A stretch of 64,000 nucleotides of DNA from CAVVNP01 sp963800235 (GCA_963800235.1 CAWDAD010000001.1:1979189-2043188); one strand, 5' to 3'; numbered from the stretch's first letter, positions 52,599-61,219 are shown. Made by a program: numbers and translations. Notes: generated from the letters alone by a model not told the origin.

Positions 52599-52875
52599 AG
52601 GGCCCGGCGTCGGGCGGGGGTCCGTCGGCGCCGGCGGCAGGGTCGTCGCCGGCGTCCTCGCCTTCGGCGGCTGGGCCGGCCCGTTCGACGGTGGGACCGT
52701 CCTCGGCGTCGGGACCGGCGGGGCGGTCGACGCCGTCGTAGAACCGTTCGGACGTGGTCGATCCGGTCGGGTCCTCGCGGTGGCTGGCCGCCTCCTCCGG
52801 GTCCCCTTGCCGCAGCAGCACCACCGCCGCCACGACGACGGCGACGACCGCGAAGACGATGACGGCGACCGCCAC
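52597..52875 (-). CDS. Small membrane protein with acidic tail
   Basis: A 92-residue ORF from GTG. An N-terminal helix (VAVIVFAVVAVVVAAVVLL) is followed by a long acidic, Ala/Gly/Pro-rich tail (EDAGDDPAAGADGPPPDAGP at the end). It looks like a tail-in membrane protein. No family is recognised. It starts two bases after the stop of the small ORF upstream, so they may be coupled. Confidence 0.55.
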   Translation of the reverse strand: MAVAVIVFAVVAVVVAAVVLLRQGDPEEAASHREDPTGSTTSERFYDGVDRPAGPDAEDGPTVERAGPAAEGEDAGDDPAAGADGPPPDAGP

Positions 52876-52877
52876 GA

Positions 52878-53120
52878 TCAGGCCCCGCCTTCGGCGGTGG
52901 GTGGGAAGCCGGCGGGGACGACGGACCAGATCGGCACCGGATCCGAGCGGGAGGCGGGGGCGATGCCCGGTCGCTCCCCGGTCACCGCGACGAGAAGCTC
53001 GGCCGGGCCGACGCTCGGACCCGGTGCTCGAGGTGCAGGGAACGGCTCGTCGGCATCGGCTCGTTCAGCCGGAGCCGGGCGCGGCGCGTCCGACGGTCGC
53101 CGATCCGCGAGGCCGGTCAT
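52878..53120 (-). CDS. Hypothetical Pro/Ala-rich small protein
   Basis: An 80-residue ORF whose stop is two bases before the start of the membrane protein gene. Composition is Pro, Ala, Asp and Arg-rich; LLVAVTGERPGIAPASRSDP is its only distinctive part. No domain is recognised. The tight spacing supports translation, but the composition is also that expected of chance ORFs in this DNA. Confidence 0.35.
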   Translation of the reverse strand: MTGLADRRPSDAPRPAPAERADADEPFPAPRAPGPSVGPAELLVAVTGERPGIAPASRSDPVPIWSVVPAGFPPTAEGGA

Positions 53121-53140
53121 GGACGTCCGCCGGCTCGTGC

Positions 53141-53512
53141 TCAGTCATCCCGTTCCCAGGGTGGCTCGTCGCCGAGCTTCTCGTAGTACTTGGCGAGGTG
53201 GGACTTGACCCGGTCGATGTCCTTGGCCGGGAGGTCGACGCCGCCGCGACCGCCTTGCATGACGTTGCCGGCTGCGAAGACGCCACGTGGAACGGCCTTC
53301 AGGTGCCCGTCGATGACGTCGGCGATCAGCAGCTTGTAGCTGCCGAAGTTCTCCTTCTCATCGGCGTCGTACCAGACGTGGGCGTCGCGGTACTTCTCGT
53401 TGGGTTCGTCCTCGGCGTCCGCCCACCTCCGGACCCGGTCCTCGGCGGCATCGCCGTCCCACTCACGATCTCGGTCAGCAAGCGGAAGGTCGCCGAATGC
53501 GGTGACTGCCAT
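53141..53512 (-). CDS. Small hypothetical protein, phage prohead-protease-associated-like domain
   Basis: A 123-residue acidic protein. FGDLPLADRDREWDGDAAED and RVRRWA followed by EDEPNEKYRDAHVWYDADEK and FGSYKLLIADVIDGHLKAVP define it. A domain of this type accompanies some phage prohead proteases and also occurs alone in bacteria; I am not certain of the assignment. ATG at 53512 is preferred over upstream starts because the extra residues lack similarity. It follows a short CBS-like remnant. Confidence 0.6.
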   Translation of the reverse strand: MAVTAFGDLPLADRDREWDGDAAEDRVRRWADAEDEPNEKYRDAHVWYDADEKENFGSYKLLIADVIDGHLKAVPRGVFAAGNVMQGGRGGVDLPAKDIDRVKSHLAKYYEKLGDEPPWERDD

Positions 53513-53519
53513 CGACGAT

Positions 53520-53618
53520 CTACTCCGAGCTCGCAGCCGGCTGCTCGCCAGCCAGCTCGGTGTCGCCGACCTCGAGGTGGCTCGCACCCCCGGTCATGAT
53601 GTCTCGGGCCTCGGTCAT
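53520..53618 (-). pseudogene. Truncated CBS-domain-like ORF (32 residues)
   Basis: MTEARDIMTGGASHLEVGDT starts like many two-CBS-domain proteins (xxDIMTxxxxxVxxxDTL), but a TAG follows after 32 codons. An AAGGAG ribosome binding site stands seven bases before the ATG, so it may still be translated. It may be a gene remnant cut by deletion. The downstream gene begins seven bases later. Confidence 0.4.
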
Positions 53619-53776
53619 GTTGGTCTCCTTGGACGGTTGCCTCCGGCAGTCGCTTCCCGGCGAGAGCTGATCGAATCGGCGATTTGCTGCAGGTCTCGTG
53701 GCAGAGACCGGGACGCTCGTCAGCGCAACGCCCGCCGTGACCGCGTCACGAGCGGTCCCGCGGCGCAGTCCGCGAG

Positions 53777-55036
53777 CTACACCCGACGGTGTCCGTTCCG
53801 GCTTCGGGTGCCCTTCTCGCCTTCTGGCGAAGGACGCCCGCGAAGGAGCCGGTACCCGCCTTCTGTGGCGAAGGCGAGCGCAACCATCGCGCCGAGGAAG
53901 GCGTCCGCTCCTGCGCTGCTCTTCGCCATGAGCAGAGCGAGCGCCCCGGCGCAGGCCAGGGCGGCGAGGAGCGAGAAGGTGGCTCGGGAGCCCCGCTCGC
54001 TGGAGGTCCGTGCTTCGGCCACGTTGACGACCCCGAAGATGATGAGGAACCCTGCGCTGCCCATCGTCGAGATGCTGACCAAGTTCAGGACGTTGGCCAG
54101 CAACAGCGTCGCTCCTGCAGTGATGAAGAGCCCCCTGAGGGGGCGGTTCCAGATCGGGTGCTCCAGACCTTCGGGCAGCTCTCGCCCGCGGGCGATCGAG
54201 TCGCTGAGTCGCCCGGTGCCGTAGAGGGTGGCGTTGATCGCGGACGCGGTGGACAGCATCGCCGCGATCGCGATCATCCTGAACCCGCTGGATCCAAGTG
54301 CGGGTCGTGCCGCCACGGCGAGCGCGTAGTCGCGTGCCTGCACGAGCTGGGGCACCGGCACCGACCCCACCGCGACCACCGCCACCAGCACGTACAGCAC
54401 GATCACCACCAGCACCGAGATGTAGTAGGCCCGCGGAAGGGTGCGACCCGGGTCGACGACATCCTCGGCTGCATTGGCGATGAGCTCGAAGCCCTCGTAG
54501 GCCAGGAACACGATCATCCCGCCAGCTACCAACGAGGCCGGAGAGCTCCACTGTCCGGGTGCCAGTCGTGACGAGGAGACGCCGGCGAACCCGACGGCCA
54601 CGAAGAGCGCAAGGATGGCGAGCTTGATCACGACCACGATGCGCTCCGCACGGGCCACCGTCGACGCGGCGGCGACGTTCAGCATGGTGATCAGGACCAC
54701 CGCGAGGCTCAGGAACAGGTGCTTGGCCCAGGAGCGGGAGACCTGGGGCAGCAGGCTCGCCGCGTAGCTGCCGAACGCCTGGGCGTAGAGCGACAACATC
54801 ACGATGTAGCAGAGCCACAGCAGCACGTTCACGCCACCTGCGAACAGTCCGGTGCCGAACGCCTGGTTCACGAAGGTGACCGTGCCGCCCTTGCTCGGGT
54901 AGGACTTCGAGAGCAGGGCGTAGGACCGTGCGGTCAGCAGCGCCACTCCGCCGCCGACGAGAAACGCCACGGGTGCACCGCCCTTGGTGATCTGCACGGA
55001 TACTCCGAGCACCGCGAAGATCCCGCCGCCGACCAT
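53777..55036 (-). CDS. Amino acid permease (APC superfamily), start uncertain
   Basis: A transporter with about twelve helices. The first conserved helix, IGIGGMVGGGIFAVLG, is cut by the first ATG (55036): six upstream residues of the motif would be lost. Reading further in frame gives GLWGVVSIGIGG, but no ATG, GTG or TTG occurs before a TAG at about 55120. EGFELIANAAEDVVDPGRTL and YISVLVVIVLYVLVAVVAVG are typical APC segments. Either a non-standard start or a damaged 5' end must apply. The substrate is an amino acid or polyamine; the specificity is unknown. Confidence 0.75.
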   Translation of the reverse strand: MVGGGIFAVLGVSVQITKGGAPVAFLVGGGVALLTARSYALLSKSYPSKGGTVTFVNQAFGTGLFAGGVNVLLWLCYIVMLSLYAQAFGSYAASLLPQVSRSWAKHLFLSLAVVLITMLNVAAASTVARAERIVVVIKLAILALFVAVGFAGVSSSRLAPGQWSSPASLVAGGMIVFLAYEGFELIANAAEDVVDPGRTLPRAYYISVLVVIVLYVLVAVVAVGSVPVPQLVQARDYALAVAARPALGSSGFRMIAIAAMLSTASAINATLYGTGRLSDSIARGRELPEGLEHPIWNRPLRGLFITAGATLLLANVLNLVSISTMGSAGFLIIFGVVNVAEARTSSERGSRATFSLLAALACAGALALLMAKSSAGADAFLGAMVALAFATEGGYRLLRGRPSPEGEKGTRSRNGHRRV

Positions 55037-55306
55037 TCCGCCGATGCCTATGGATACGACGCCCCAGAGCCCGACCCGACGTGACGTGCGACCTGGCTCG
55101 GTGATCCGGCCAAGCTAGTGGTGGTCCCGATCGAGCTCTCCGGGCGCAGCGCAACCATCACGACGCCGGCGGCACCCACCGAGCTAGCCGACTGCTTACC
55201 GAACCGCATCACACGGCCGTCAGCCATCCAGTTGCCAACGTCGAGTCGCTGATGTCCAATGTCACCTGTCCCTCAGGTCGGCGGGGTGATGTCGGGAACG
55301 GCACGT

Positions 55307-56632
55307 ATGACGAACTCGTCCCTCATCGATCGCGCCACCGCCGAGGATGTGGTGTCGTTGGCAACCGACGTCGGCCCGATCCCGATGCAGGTGGGAGCAG
55401 TGATCGTGCTCGACACCGAGGAACGATCGTTCGAGACCGACGCCGCGATCGCAGTGATCGGTGAGCGCATACAGGCGGTCCCGCGGTTGCGCCAGCGGCT
55501 CGTAGACGCACCCTGCGGCGCAGGGCGCCCGGTGTGGGTCGACGACGACACCTTCGACATCTCGAATCACGTCACCACCGAGCGCTGTCCCGAACCTGGC
55601 GACGAACAGGCGCTACTCGACCTCGCAGCATCGTTGATCGCGCAGCCGATCGCCCTCACCCGGCCGCTCTGGGCCATGACCATCATCGAAGGGCTGCAAC
55701 ACGACCGCTCTGCGATGGTCGTCGCTTTCCATCACGTACTGGCCGACGGCATCGGCGGTCTTGCGGTGCTCGCCACCTTGGTGGACGGGGTCAGGACCTC
55801 GGCCCCAGCGCCGTTCCCTCGGCCGGCACCCACCTCGGGCGAGCTGCGCGCAGACCGGCTCCGATCTGCCGCTGCATCGGCGTCGGACTGGAGAGGCTCG
55901 CTGAGCCGTCTCGCCTCCGCTGCCCGAGAACTTCGCCCCCGCCACGCAGACCCGATCGAACGGTGTTCGCTCAACCAGCCCACCGGCGGCCAACGGCGCC
56001 TGCGCGTGGTCCGAGCACCGATCGAAGCAGTGCGAGAGGCCGCCCATGCACACGACGCGACGATCAACGACGCCCTCCTCGCGGCGGTGGGCACCTCGCT
56101 CGGCCGACTCCTGGATCAGCGCGGGGAAACCGTCGACTCGTTCGTCATGTCGATACCCGTGTCGGCACGTCGAAGCGCCGCCGCGACATCGCTCGGCAAC
56201 GAAGTCGGCGCCGTCCCCGTCCACATCCCCGCACAGGGCGACGTCGCCACGCGCCTACGCATGACCAGCGACCGCACCCGCGCCGCCAAAGCCCAGCCAG
56301 CCGGGTCGACCGCCGCGCTGCTGGGACCGCTGTTCCGCTTGCTGGCCGGCCTCGGCATCTTCCGCTGGTTCATCGACCACCAGCACCTGGTGCACACCTT
56401 CGTCACCAACCTCCACGGTCCCGACGACAGGCTCACGATGTTCGACGCGCCCGTAGCCGACCTCGTTCCCGTGGCGCTCGTGCCCGGCAACGTCACCGTC
56501 TCGTTCGCTGCGCTTTCCTACGCAGGCACGCTTGCGGTCACCATCGTCGCCGACGCCGATACGTGCCCCGACCTCGACTCCCTCGCCTCGTTCCTGGACC
56601 AGGAGCTCCACCGCGGGAAGATCAGCCCGTGA
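55307..56632 (+). CDS. Wax ester synthase / diacylglycerol acyltransferase (second copy)
   Basis: A 441-residue WS/DGAT. HHVLADG (142-148) is the catalytic HHxxxDG motif; TRPLWAMTIIEGL, SIPVSARRSAAATSLGNEVG and TNLHGPDDRLTMFDAPVAD match the family. It is clearly distinct from the copy at 33332 and has no Lys-rich tail. ATG at 55307 is chosen since NSSLIDRATAEDV begins the usual N-terminal helix; ATG at 55289 is possible. It probably contributes to storage-lipid synthesis with the other copy. Confidence 0.87.
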   Translation: MTNSSLIDRATAEDVVSLATDVGPIPMQVGAVIVLDTEERSFETDAAIAVIGERIQAVPRLRQRLVDAPCGAGRPVWVDDDTFDISNHVTTERCPEPGDEQALLDLAASLIAQPIALTRPLWAMTIIEGLQHDRSAMVVAFHHVLADGIGGLAVLATLVDGVRTSAPAPFPRPAPTSGELRADRLRSAAASASDWRGSLSRLASAARELRPRHADPIERCSLNQPTGGQRRLRVVRAPIEAVREAAHAHDATINDALLAAVGTSLGRLLDQRGETVDSFVMSIPVSARRSAAATSLGNEVGAVPVHIPAQGDVATRLRMTSDRTRAAKAQPAGSTAALLGPLFRLLAGLGIFRWFIDHQHLVHTFVTNLHGPDDRLTMFDAPVADLVPVALVPGNVTVSFAALSYAGTLAVTIVADADTCPDLDSLASFLDQELHRGKISP

Positions 56633-56719
56633 TCTCGCACCGAGCCTGCCGAGATCTCATCGGAGTTCCCCGACCAGCAACCCGAACCCCGTGTCCACCG
56701 AACCCGGTCGAGGTCAGGT

Positions 56720-57439
56720 TCACCCGTTGGTACCGGTGATCTCGGCGACGCGTGCACGGAAGGTGCGCCAGCGACGTTCGTTGTCGTTGACGAGGCCGGC
56801 GGAGTCGCTGCAGAGGTCGGCGGCGCGGTTGATGAGCTCGGCTGAGGAGTGAACGAGTGCGGCGGCGCGGCCTGGTCCGGAGATGTCGGCGCGCAGCGCG
56901 GCAGGAGTGAAGTCGATGTTGTCGAGGATGTCGGCGGCGCGGTCGAGGAGCCGGGCGATGAGCGCGCTCTGGTTGGCCGCGAGCCAGTCGTTGGCGATGA
57001 TGCGGTGACGGTCGCCGAGGAGGTCCTCGAGTCCGGGGATGTCGACAAGGGCGGCGGCGACCTCCCACGACGCTTCCATGGCGTTGGCTAGCCACTGGCC
57101 GGTGCCGATGTACTCCTGCGCGGTGGCTCGTAGGTCGCTGATCAGGTGGTCCAGTTCGGCGGGTCTGCCCTCGCCTTCCATGAACAGCACGCCTTCGAGC
57201 TGGATGGCGGCGAGGTCGTTCAGGTCGACGGCACCCGCGTAGGGGCTCAGCGGCGGGTCCGTCGATGGCGTGACCGTCGCCCACCGGTCGGCGAGTGCGT
57301 GAAGGGTTCGTGCGTGACGCTGGAGCGCAACGGCCCGTTCCCGCGGTGCGGTCGCGTAGAACTTCTCGTGCTCGCGGTGGTAGCGAGACAGGTTCAACAC
57401 GGCGTCGAGCAACGGCGGATGTGGCACCTCCTCGCTCAT
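56720..57439 (-). CDS. Hypothetical helical protein
   Basis: A 239-residue, mostly helical, soluble protein. LLDAVLNLSRYHREHEKFYA and RERAVALQRHARTLHALADR form the N-terminal helices; NDLAAIQLEGVLFMEGEG and AMEASWEVAAALVDIPGLED follow; LINRAADLCSDSAGLV is near the end. No catalytic motif or known domain is seen. ATG at 57439 is the first start in the compact part. A large dyad lies about 80 bases upstream. Confidence 0.6.
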   Translation of the reverse strand: MSEEVPHPPLLDAVLNLSRYHREHEKFYATAPRERAVALQRHARTLHALADRWATVTPSTDPPLSPYAGAVDLNDLAAIQLEGVLFMEGEGRPAELDHLISDLRATAQEYIGTGQWLANAMEASWEVAAALVDIPGLEDLLGDRHRIIANDWLAANQSALIARLLDRAADILDNIDFTPAALRADISGPGRAAALVHSSAELINRAADLCSDSAGLVNDNERRWRTFRARVAEITGTNG

Positions 57440-57516
57440 CGGCCGGTGGGCCGGTGGCGTGCGACGCGATCGCTGGTCGTCATCGAGGCTCCTGACTTTC
57501 GCCCAAGTTAGGGGCA

Positions 57517-57559
57517 AGGGTCACAGAACGACCGGCCGCGGCCGGTTCAGTGTGACCCT
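57517..57559. promoter_or_regulatory. Large nested dyad between divergent genes
   Basis: AGGGTCACA (57517-57525) and TGTGACCCT (57551-57559) are perfect 9-base inverted arms. Between them lies the perfect 16-base palindrome ACCGGCCGCGGCCGGT (57531-57546). It stands between genes starting at 57439 (minus) and 57691 (plus), so it could be an operator or transcript hairpin. Confidence 0.5.
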
Positions 57560-57690
57560 GCGGGTGTGGCGCCGGAACGTCAGCGCTCCTCAGCGGTCTA
57601 CGAAGAGCCGACCATGACCGCCGCCCGCGGGTCTCGTCGGCGTGATCGTCTCGGCGCAGCTCGTGGGTGATGTCGCTACGGTCGTCCGCC

Positions 57691-58611
57691 ATGCAGGCAG
57701 CCCAGCCGGTGGCGGTAGAGCCGAGCAGAGCCCGCTTCATCGCCGAGGCCGTGGTGCACGGTGGCGGTGCACTGGTCGAACCGGGGCAAGCGGTGGGGCT
57801 GGTCTGGACCGAATCCGATCGGCCTGACCGCCTCGATGCCCTGCTGGATGAGCACCAGCAGATCCGGTGGGTGCAGCTGCCGTGGGCGGGGGTCGAGCCC
57901 TATCTGCCGGTCATCCGGCGTCACCGGGATCGGGCCTGGTGCTGCGCGGCAGGCGCGTACGCCGAGCCGGTGGCTGAGCACGCCCTCGCCCTGCTGCTCG
58001 CCGGGTTCCGAAACGTCCACCGGTACGCGAGGGTGAAGAGCTGGACCGGCGAGTCCGGCCGAAACCTGTTCGGGGCCACGGTTGTCGTCGTGGGCGCGGG
58101 TGGCATCGCTCGCGCCTTCGCCGACCTGCTCGAGCCGTTCGCCTGCCACCTCACCGTGGTGCGCCGCCGCGACCGACCGTTCGACGGCGCTGACCAGGTG
58201 CTCACCGCCGAACACCTCGGTGAGGCGCTCCAAGGTGCCGACGCCGTCGTTCTCGCGCTTCCGCTCGTCGATCACACGCACCACGTCCTCGGTGCGGACG
58301 AGTTGTCCTGCTTGGCGCCCGGCGCATGGGTCGTGAACGTGGCGCGGGGCGGTCACATCGACACCGACGCCCTCATCGAGGCGCTCGAATCAGGACACCT
58401 GGGCGGGGCCGCACTCGACGTCACCGACCCCGAACCGCTCCCCGAGGACCATCCATTGTGGGCGCTGCCGAACGTGTTGATCACGCCGCACACCGCCAAC
58501 ACCGCGGAGATGGCCAAGCCGCTGCTCGCCCGGCGGGTCACCGACAACGTGGAGCGGTTCGCTTCCGGCCGGCCCCTGGCGGGCGCCGTGGACGCGGAGC
58601 TGGGCTACTGA
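57691..58611 (+). CDS. D-isomer-specific 2-hydroxyacid dehydrogenase
   Basis: A 306-residue NAD(P)-dependent dehydrogenase. The catalytic Arg is in WVVNVARGGHIDT, the Glu in DVTDPEPLPEDHPLW and the His in NVLITPHTANTAE, the standard triad. The coenzyme loop VVVVGAGGIARAFADL has Ala at the third Gly position. It has the short GhrA/SerA-like catalytic form. The substrate may be glyoxylate, hydroxypyruvate or another 2-oxoacid. It ends at DAELGY. Confidence 0.88.
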   Translation: MQAAQPVAVEPSRARFIAEAVVHGGGALVEPGQAVGLVWTESDRPDRLDALLDEHQQIRWVQLPWAGVEPYLPVIRRHRDRAWCCAAGAYAEPVAEHALALLLAGFRNVHRYARVKSWTGESGRNLFGATVVVVGAGGIARAFADLLEPFACHLTVVRRRDRPFDGADQVLTAEHLGEALQGADAVVLALPLVDHTHHVLGADELSCLAPGAWVVNVARGGHIDTDALIEALESGHLGGAALDVTDPEPLPEDHPLWALPNVLITPHTANTAEMAKPLLARRVTDNVERFASGRPLAGAVDAELGY

Positions 58612-58744
58612 CCCCCGGTACTGCGACGACGCACCCCCCGCCCCCAAGACCGGCGGCTGGGTCACCTGGTAGGGCGCGCGCCCTTCGGAGGCCGGTAGCG
58701 ATCTCAGAGATCGGGCTTCTCCGGCGGGGGCGCGATGAGCGAGG

Positions 58745-59515
58745 TCACGAGAACCAAGAGCCCAGGTGCGAGGCGATGACCTCGGGCGCAACGTTGTGTC
58801 CCTGGCCGTCGACGATGCTCGATCGTGCGTTCGGAATGGCCGACGCCGTGGCGGCCGCGCCGCGCTGCAAGTAGTCCGGGCTGTCACCGCCGGCCAGGAC
58901 CAGGGTCGGGACCCTGATCCGAGCGAACAGGTCCGGCCGGACGCCGCCCCCGATGACGGCTCGGTCGTAAGGAAGGGTGTGGGCGAGGGCGACCATCGCC
59001 GGCCAGCCCGGTGAGACCTTGATCATCTCGACGACCTCGACGGACATCCCGGACCCGAGCAGATGCAACTCCGCAGCCTCCTCGAGTCGTCCGTCATCGA
59101 CCGCGCCGCTCAGTTGGACGAACAGGTTCCTGTTGGTCGTGTCATCGTCCGGCGTCGTTCCATACGGCGGCTCGTAGACGGCCAACTTCGAGATCGGGGC
59201 CTCGCGAGCCGCAGCCTCCACGGCGAGCGCCGCCCCGGAGGAGTGCCCATAGACCATGGCCCGGCCGCCGGCCGCGTCGATGACCGCCCAGAGGTCCTCG
59301 ATCTCGCGCTCGACCGCGTACGGGCGAGCGTCGCCGCTGTCGCCGCGCCCCCGTCGGTCGTACTCATAGACGGTGAAGTCCGTGACGAGCAGTCGGGTGA
59401 GTGGCGCAGTGCTGCGCCGGTCGCAGAAGGCGCCGACCGCGAGCACCAGAGCAGGTCCGTCGCCGGAGCGTTCGAAGGCGATCCTCGTGCCATCGGCTGA
59501 CTTGGTCATCTCCAC
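58745..59515 (-). CDS. Alpha/beta hydrolase
   Basis: A 256-residue soluble alpha/beta hydrolase. DGPALVLAVGAFCDRRSTAP includes the oxyanion strand, with the usual HG replaced by GA; VYGHSSGAALAVEAA gives the nucleophile Ser; PTLVLAGGDSPDYL and GQGHNVAPEVIASHLGSWF the acid and His. The start is GTG 59515 or ATG 59509. The substrate is unknown. It is followed on the left by the divergent hydroxyacid dehydrogenase. Confidence 0.85.
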   Translation of the reverse strand: MEMTKSADGTRIAFERSGDGPALVLAVGAFCDRRSTAPLTRLLVTDFTVYEYDRRGRGDSGDARPYAVEREIEDLWAVIDAAGGRAMVYGHSSGAALAVEAAAREAPISKLAVYEPPYGTTPDDDTTNRNLFVQLSGAVDDGRLEEAAELHLLGSGMSVEVVEMIKVSPGWPAMVALAHTLPYDRAVIGGGVRPDLFARIRVPTLVLAGGDSPDYLQRGAAATASAIPNARSSIVDGQGHNVAPEVIASHLGSWFS

Positions 59516-59697
59516 GTTGGCACTCCTGATGTGGCCGAGGAACTGGTTGAAGCCTGCGTGCCCTTCGAGGCTCCGGTTGGCGAGCTCGCTGGACGAGTGA
59601 TCAAGCTCCGTCGATGCTCAGCAGAGCTGGGGCGAGTTCACCGCGCCGCGGACACGATCCCATCACCGGCCCGCCGACCTCGGCGGCGATGATCCGG

Positions 59698-60174
59698 TCA
59701 GCCGGTCCCGCCCGAATCGCCGCCGTCGAGCTGTCGCTGAATGCGGGCGAGACCTTCACGGATCATGGATCCATAGCCATCGTCGGCGAGTGAACCGATG
59801 CTGGCCAGCCCGGCCCGGAGATGGTGGCGCGCGTCGGCAGGTTGGTCGAGACGTCGGTAGACGTCTGCCAAGTTGAGGTGCAGCGATGGCCGGAGGGAGC
59901 GAGCGGTTCCCGGCATCCCGGCGGCACTGAGACGATCATCGGTGAGCGACTCGGCGGCAGCGAGCGCTGCCAGATCCCAGGCGAGCTGGTCGTGCAGATC
60001 GTCCTGGACGTCGGCCATCGCGTGGGCGATCGCACACCGATGCAACGGGTCGCCATCGCCACCGACCTCGCTCCACAACGACTCGAACATCGACCGGGCG
60101 AGGTCACGGTCGCCATGCTGACTGGCCGCCAGGCCGTCGCCGAAGCGCAACATGATCGGGTCGGGCTCGGTCAA
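59698..60174 (-). CDS. Tetratricopeptide-like helical protein
   Basis: A 158-residue helical protein with TPR-like pairs: MLRFGDGLAASQHGDRDLAR with SMFESLW, and SLHLNLADVYRRLDQPADAR with HHLRAGLAS. The listed start is TTG at 60174; ATG at 60153, just before LRFGDG, is possible. It probably mediates protein contacts; the partner is unknown. It is the last gene before the tRNA-Lys island. Confidence 0.6.
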   Translation of the reverse strand: MTEPDPIMLRFGDGLAASQHGDRDLARSMFESLWSEVGGDGDPLHRCAIAHAMADVQDDLHDQLAWDLAALAAAESLTDDRLSAAGMPGTARSLRPSLHLNLADVYRRLDQPADARHHLRAGLASIGSLADDGYGSMIREGLARIQRQLDGGDSGGTG

Positions 60175-60561
60175 GAGTCGGTCTCGGTCATCGATCCAGC
60201 ATCCCTACTGGCCTCGAGAGGCGGCGAGCCCAATGGCCGTGCCGAGGTGCTCCGTGCCAGCTGTCGGTGTATGGCGAGGTGTTCACGCTCGGCACCTCTG
60301 GAAGCCCGAGCGTTGGGAACAGTACGTCGGGATCGAACGTGGTCGGTTCCTGAATCAGGCCGTCGTGACGTTCGAGCATCCATGAGCGCCCACGGGGCGG
60401 CAGCGCCCAGGTCGACCGGGCGTGACCGACGGACTTCCGAGCGAAGCACGTCGACGCAGACGTTGCGGCCGATTCCGCTTCGCCGGGGCGACCTACGCTG
60501 ATCGATCCAGGAGCCGGCTCCGAACGCGGCGCGGTTTCGCGCCATGTTCCCTACCGGCCCC
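60175..60561. other. Intergenic stretch upstream of tRNA-Lys
   Basis: About 390 bases with no supported gene. A 63-residue minus-strand ORF at 60188-60379 has no ribosome binding site or family match and is not called. The tRNA promoter must lie in the right-hand part, but no clear -35/-10 is seen. Confidence 0.4.
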
Positions 60562-60635
60562 GGGCCGCTAGCTCATCTGGCTAGAGCAGGGGACTTTTAA
60601 TCCCAAGGTGCCGGGTTCGAGACCCGGGCGGCCCA
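60562..60635 (+). tRNA. tRNA-Lys (UUU anticodon)
   Basis: A 74-base cloverleaf. The acceptor stem is GGGCCGC with GCGGCCC (7 pairs), the T-arm CCGGG-TTCGAGA-CCCGG, and the anticodon loop CTTTTAA, which reads Lys codons. The first anticodon-stem pair is G-A; the other four pair. The discriminator base is A and CCA is not encoded. It is the likely integration site of the element to its right. Confidence 0.93.
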
Positions 60636-60719
60636 CGAAAGTCCAGGTCACAGCGTTTTCATCCTCCGGCGGAAGGGCCCAGGGGAGCCATTTGGGGAGC
60701 CAAGTGCGGTTCCAGGCTC

Positions 60720-60734
60720 CCGCCCTGGGGGCGG
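60720..60734. terminator. Small GC hairpin downstream of tRNA-Lys
   Basis: CCGCCC (60720-60725), TGG loop, GGGCGG (60729-60734): a perfect 6-pair stem 85 bases after the tRNA and just before the antitoxin start. It could end the tRNA transcript or form an operator. Confidence 0.4.
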
Positions 60735-60750
60735 CTCTACACTCTTGACC

Positions 60751-60984
60751 GTGTCCGTGACCGTGGAGCTACCCGCCGAACTGCAGGCCCGCCTCGAGGC
60801 AGAGGCGGCCCGTCGCGGCGTCACCGTCGATCAGGTCATCGCCGACCTGGCGTCCCGGTTGCCGGAGGTGCGGACGGGCCCGCCCGTCGCAAGCCAGCCT
60901 TCGTCAGCCTCGGGTCCTCTACGTCGCGGGCGATCTGCGCGAGACGCCGATGAGCTGCTGGACGAGGGATTCGGTCGCGACTGA
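60751..60984 (+). CDS. Orphan ribbon-helix-helix antitoxin-like protein
   Basis: A 77-residue protein. VSVTVELPAELQARLEAEAA and RRGVTVDQVIADLASRLPEV is a ribbon-helix-helix DNA-binding fold as in VapB-type antitoxins; the C-terminus is flexible and charged (RDADELLDEGFGRD). No PIN or other toxin gene follows; the next 235 bases hold only an IS-like remnant. GTG at 60751 is chosen because a TACACT box (60738-60743) lies 7 bases upstream, suggesting leaderless transcription. Confidence 0.62.
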   Translation: MSVTVELPAELQARLEAEAARRGVTVDQVIADLASRLPEVRTGPPVASQPSSASGPLRRGRSARDADELLDEGFGRD

Positions 60985-61061
60985 CCGTATCGATGGCCGA
61001 TGCCAGGGCGATATTGCGCCTCAAGTAGCAACCGAGGTGGACCTCCGTGCAGAAGGCTGGG

Positions 61062-61138
61062 TCGGCCAGTTCCAGTGGTCAGTGCACGGTGGCGGCAGCG
61101 TAGAGGGCGGAGGGGCTCTGGTAGTTGAGGTGGTCCCA
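61062..61138 (-). mobile_element. Remnant of the IS30-like 3' end
   Basis: Bases 61079-61138 (minus) encode DHLNYQSPSALYAAATVH and a TGA. The intact-looking transposase end at 63397 encodes NLAYHSPAELYHALTVH and TGA. The 30 bases from 61062 and from 63380 differ at only a few positions. The two ends are in the same orientation and flank the ATPase gene, so they are two copies of the same kind of element, the left one mostly deleted. Confidence 0.72.
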
Positions 61139-61182
61139 GATACGTTGCCCTCTCCCTTGGCGTCGCGGACGGGAACGTTCTG

Positions 61183-61210
61183 TTGCACGGCTTGCGGGCT
61201 ATGAGATACT
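61183..61210 (+). promoter_or_regulatory. Putative promoter of the island ATPase gene
   Basis: TTGCAC (61183-61188), 16 bases, GATACT (61205-61210), with the ATG at 61220: a short or absent leader. The match is moderate. Confidence 0.35.
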
Positions 61211-61219
61211 CGCGACGCC

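Noticed and set aside
60188..60379. 63-residue minus-strand ORF before the tRNA
   Set aside because: No ribosome binding site, no family resemblance, and chance ORFs of this size are common here.
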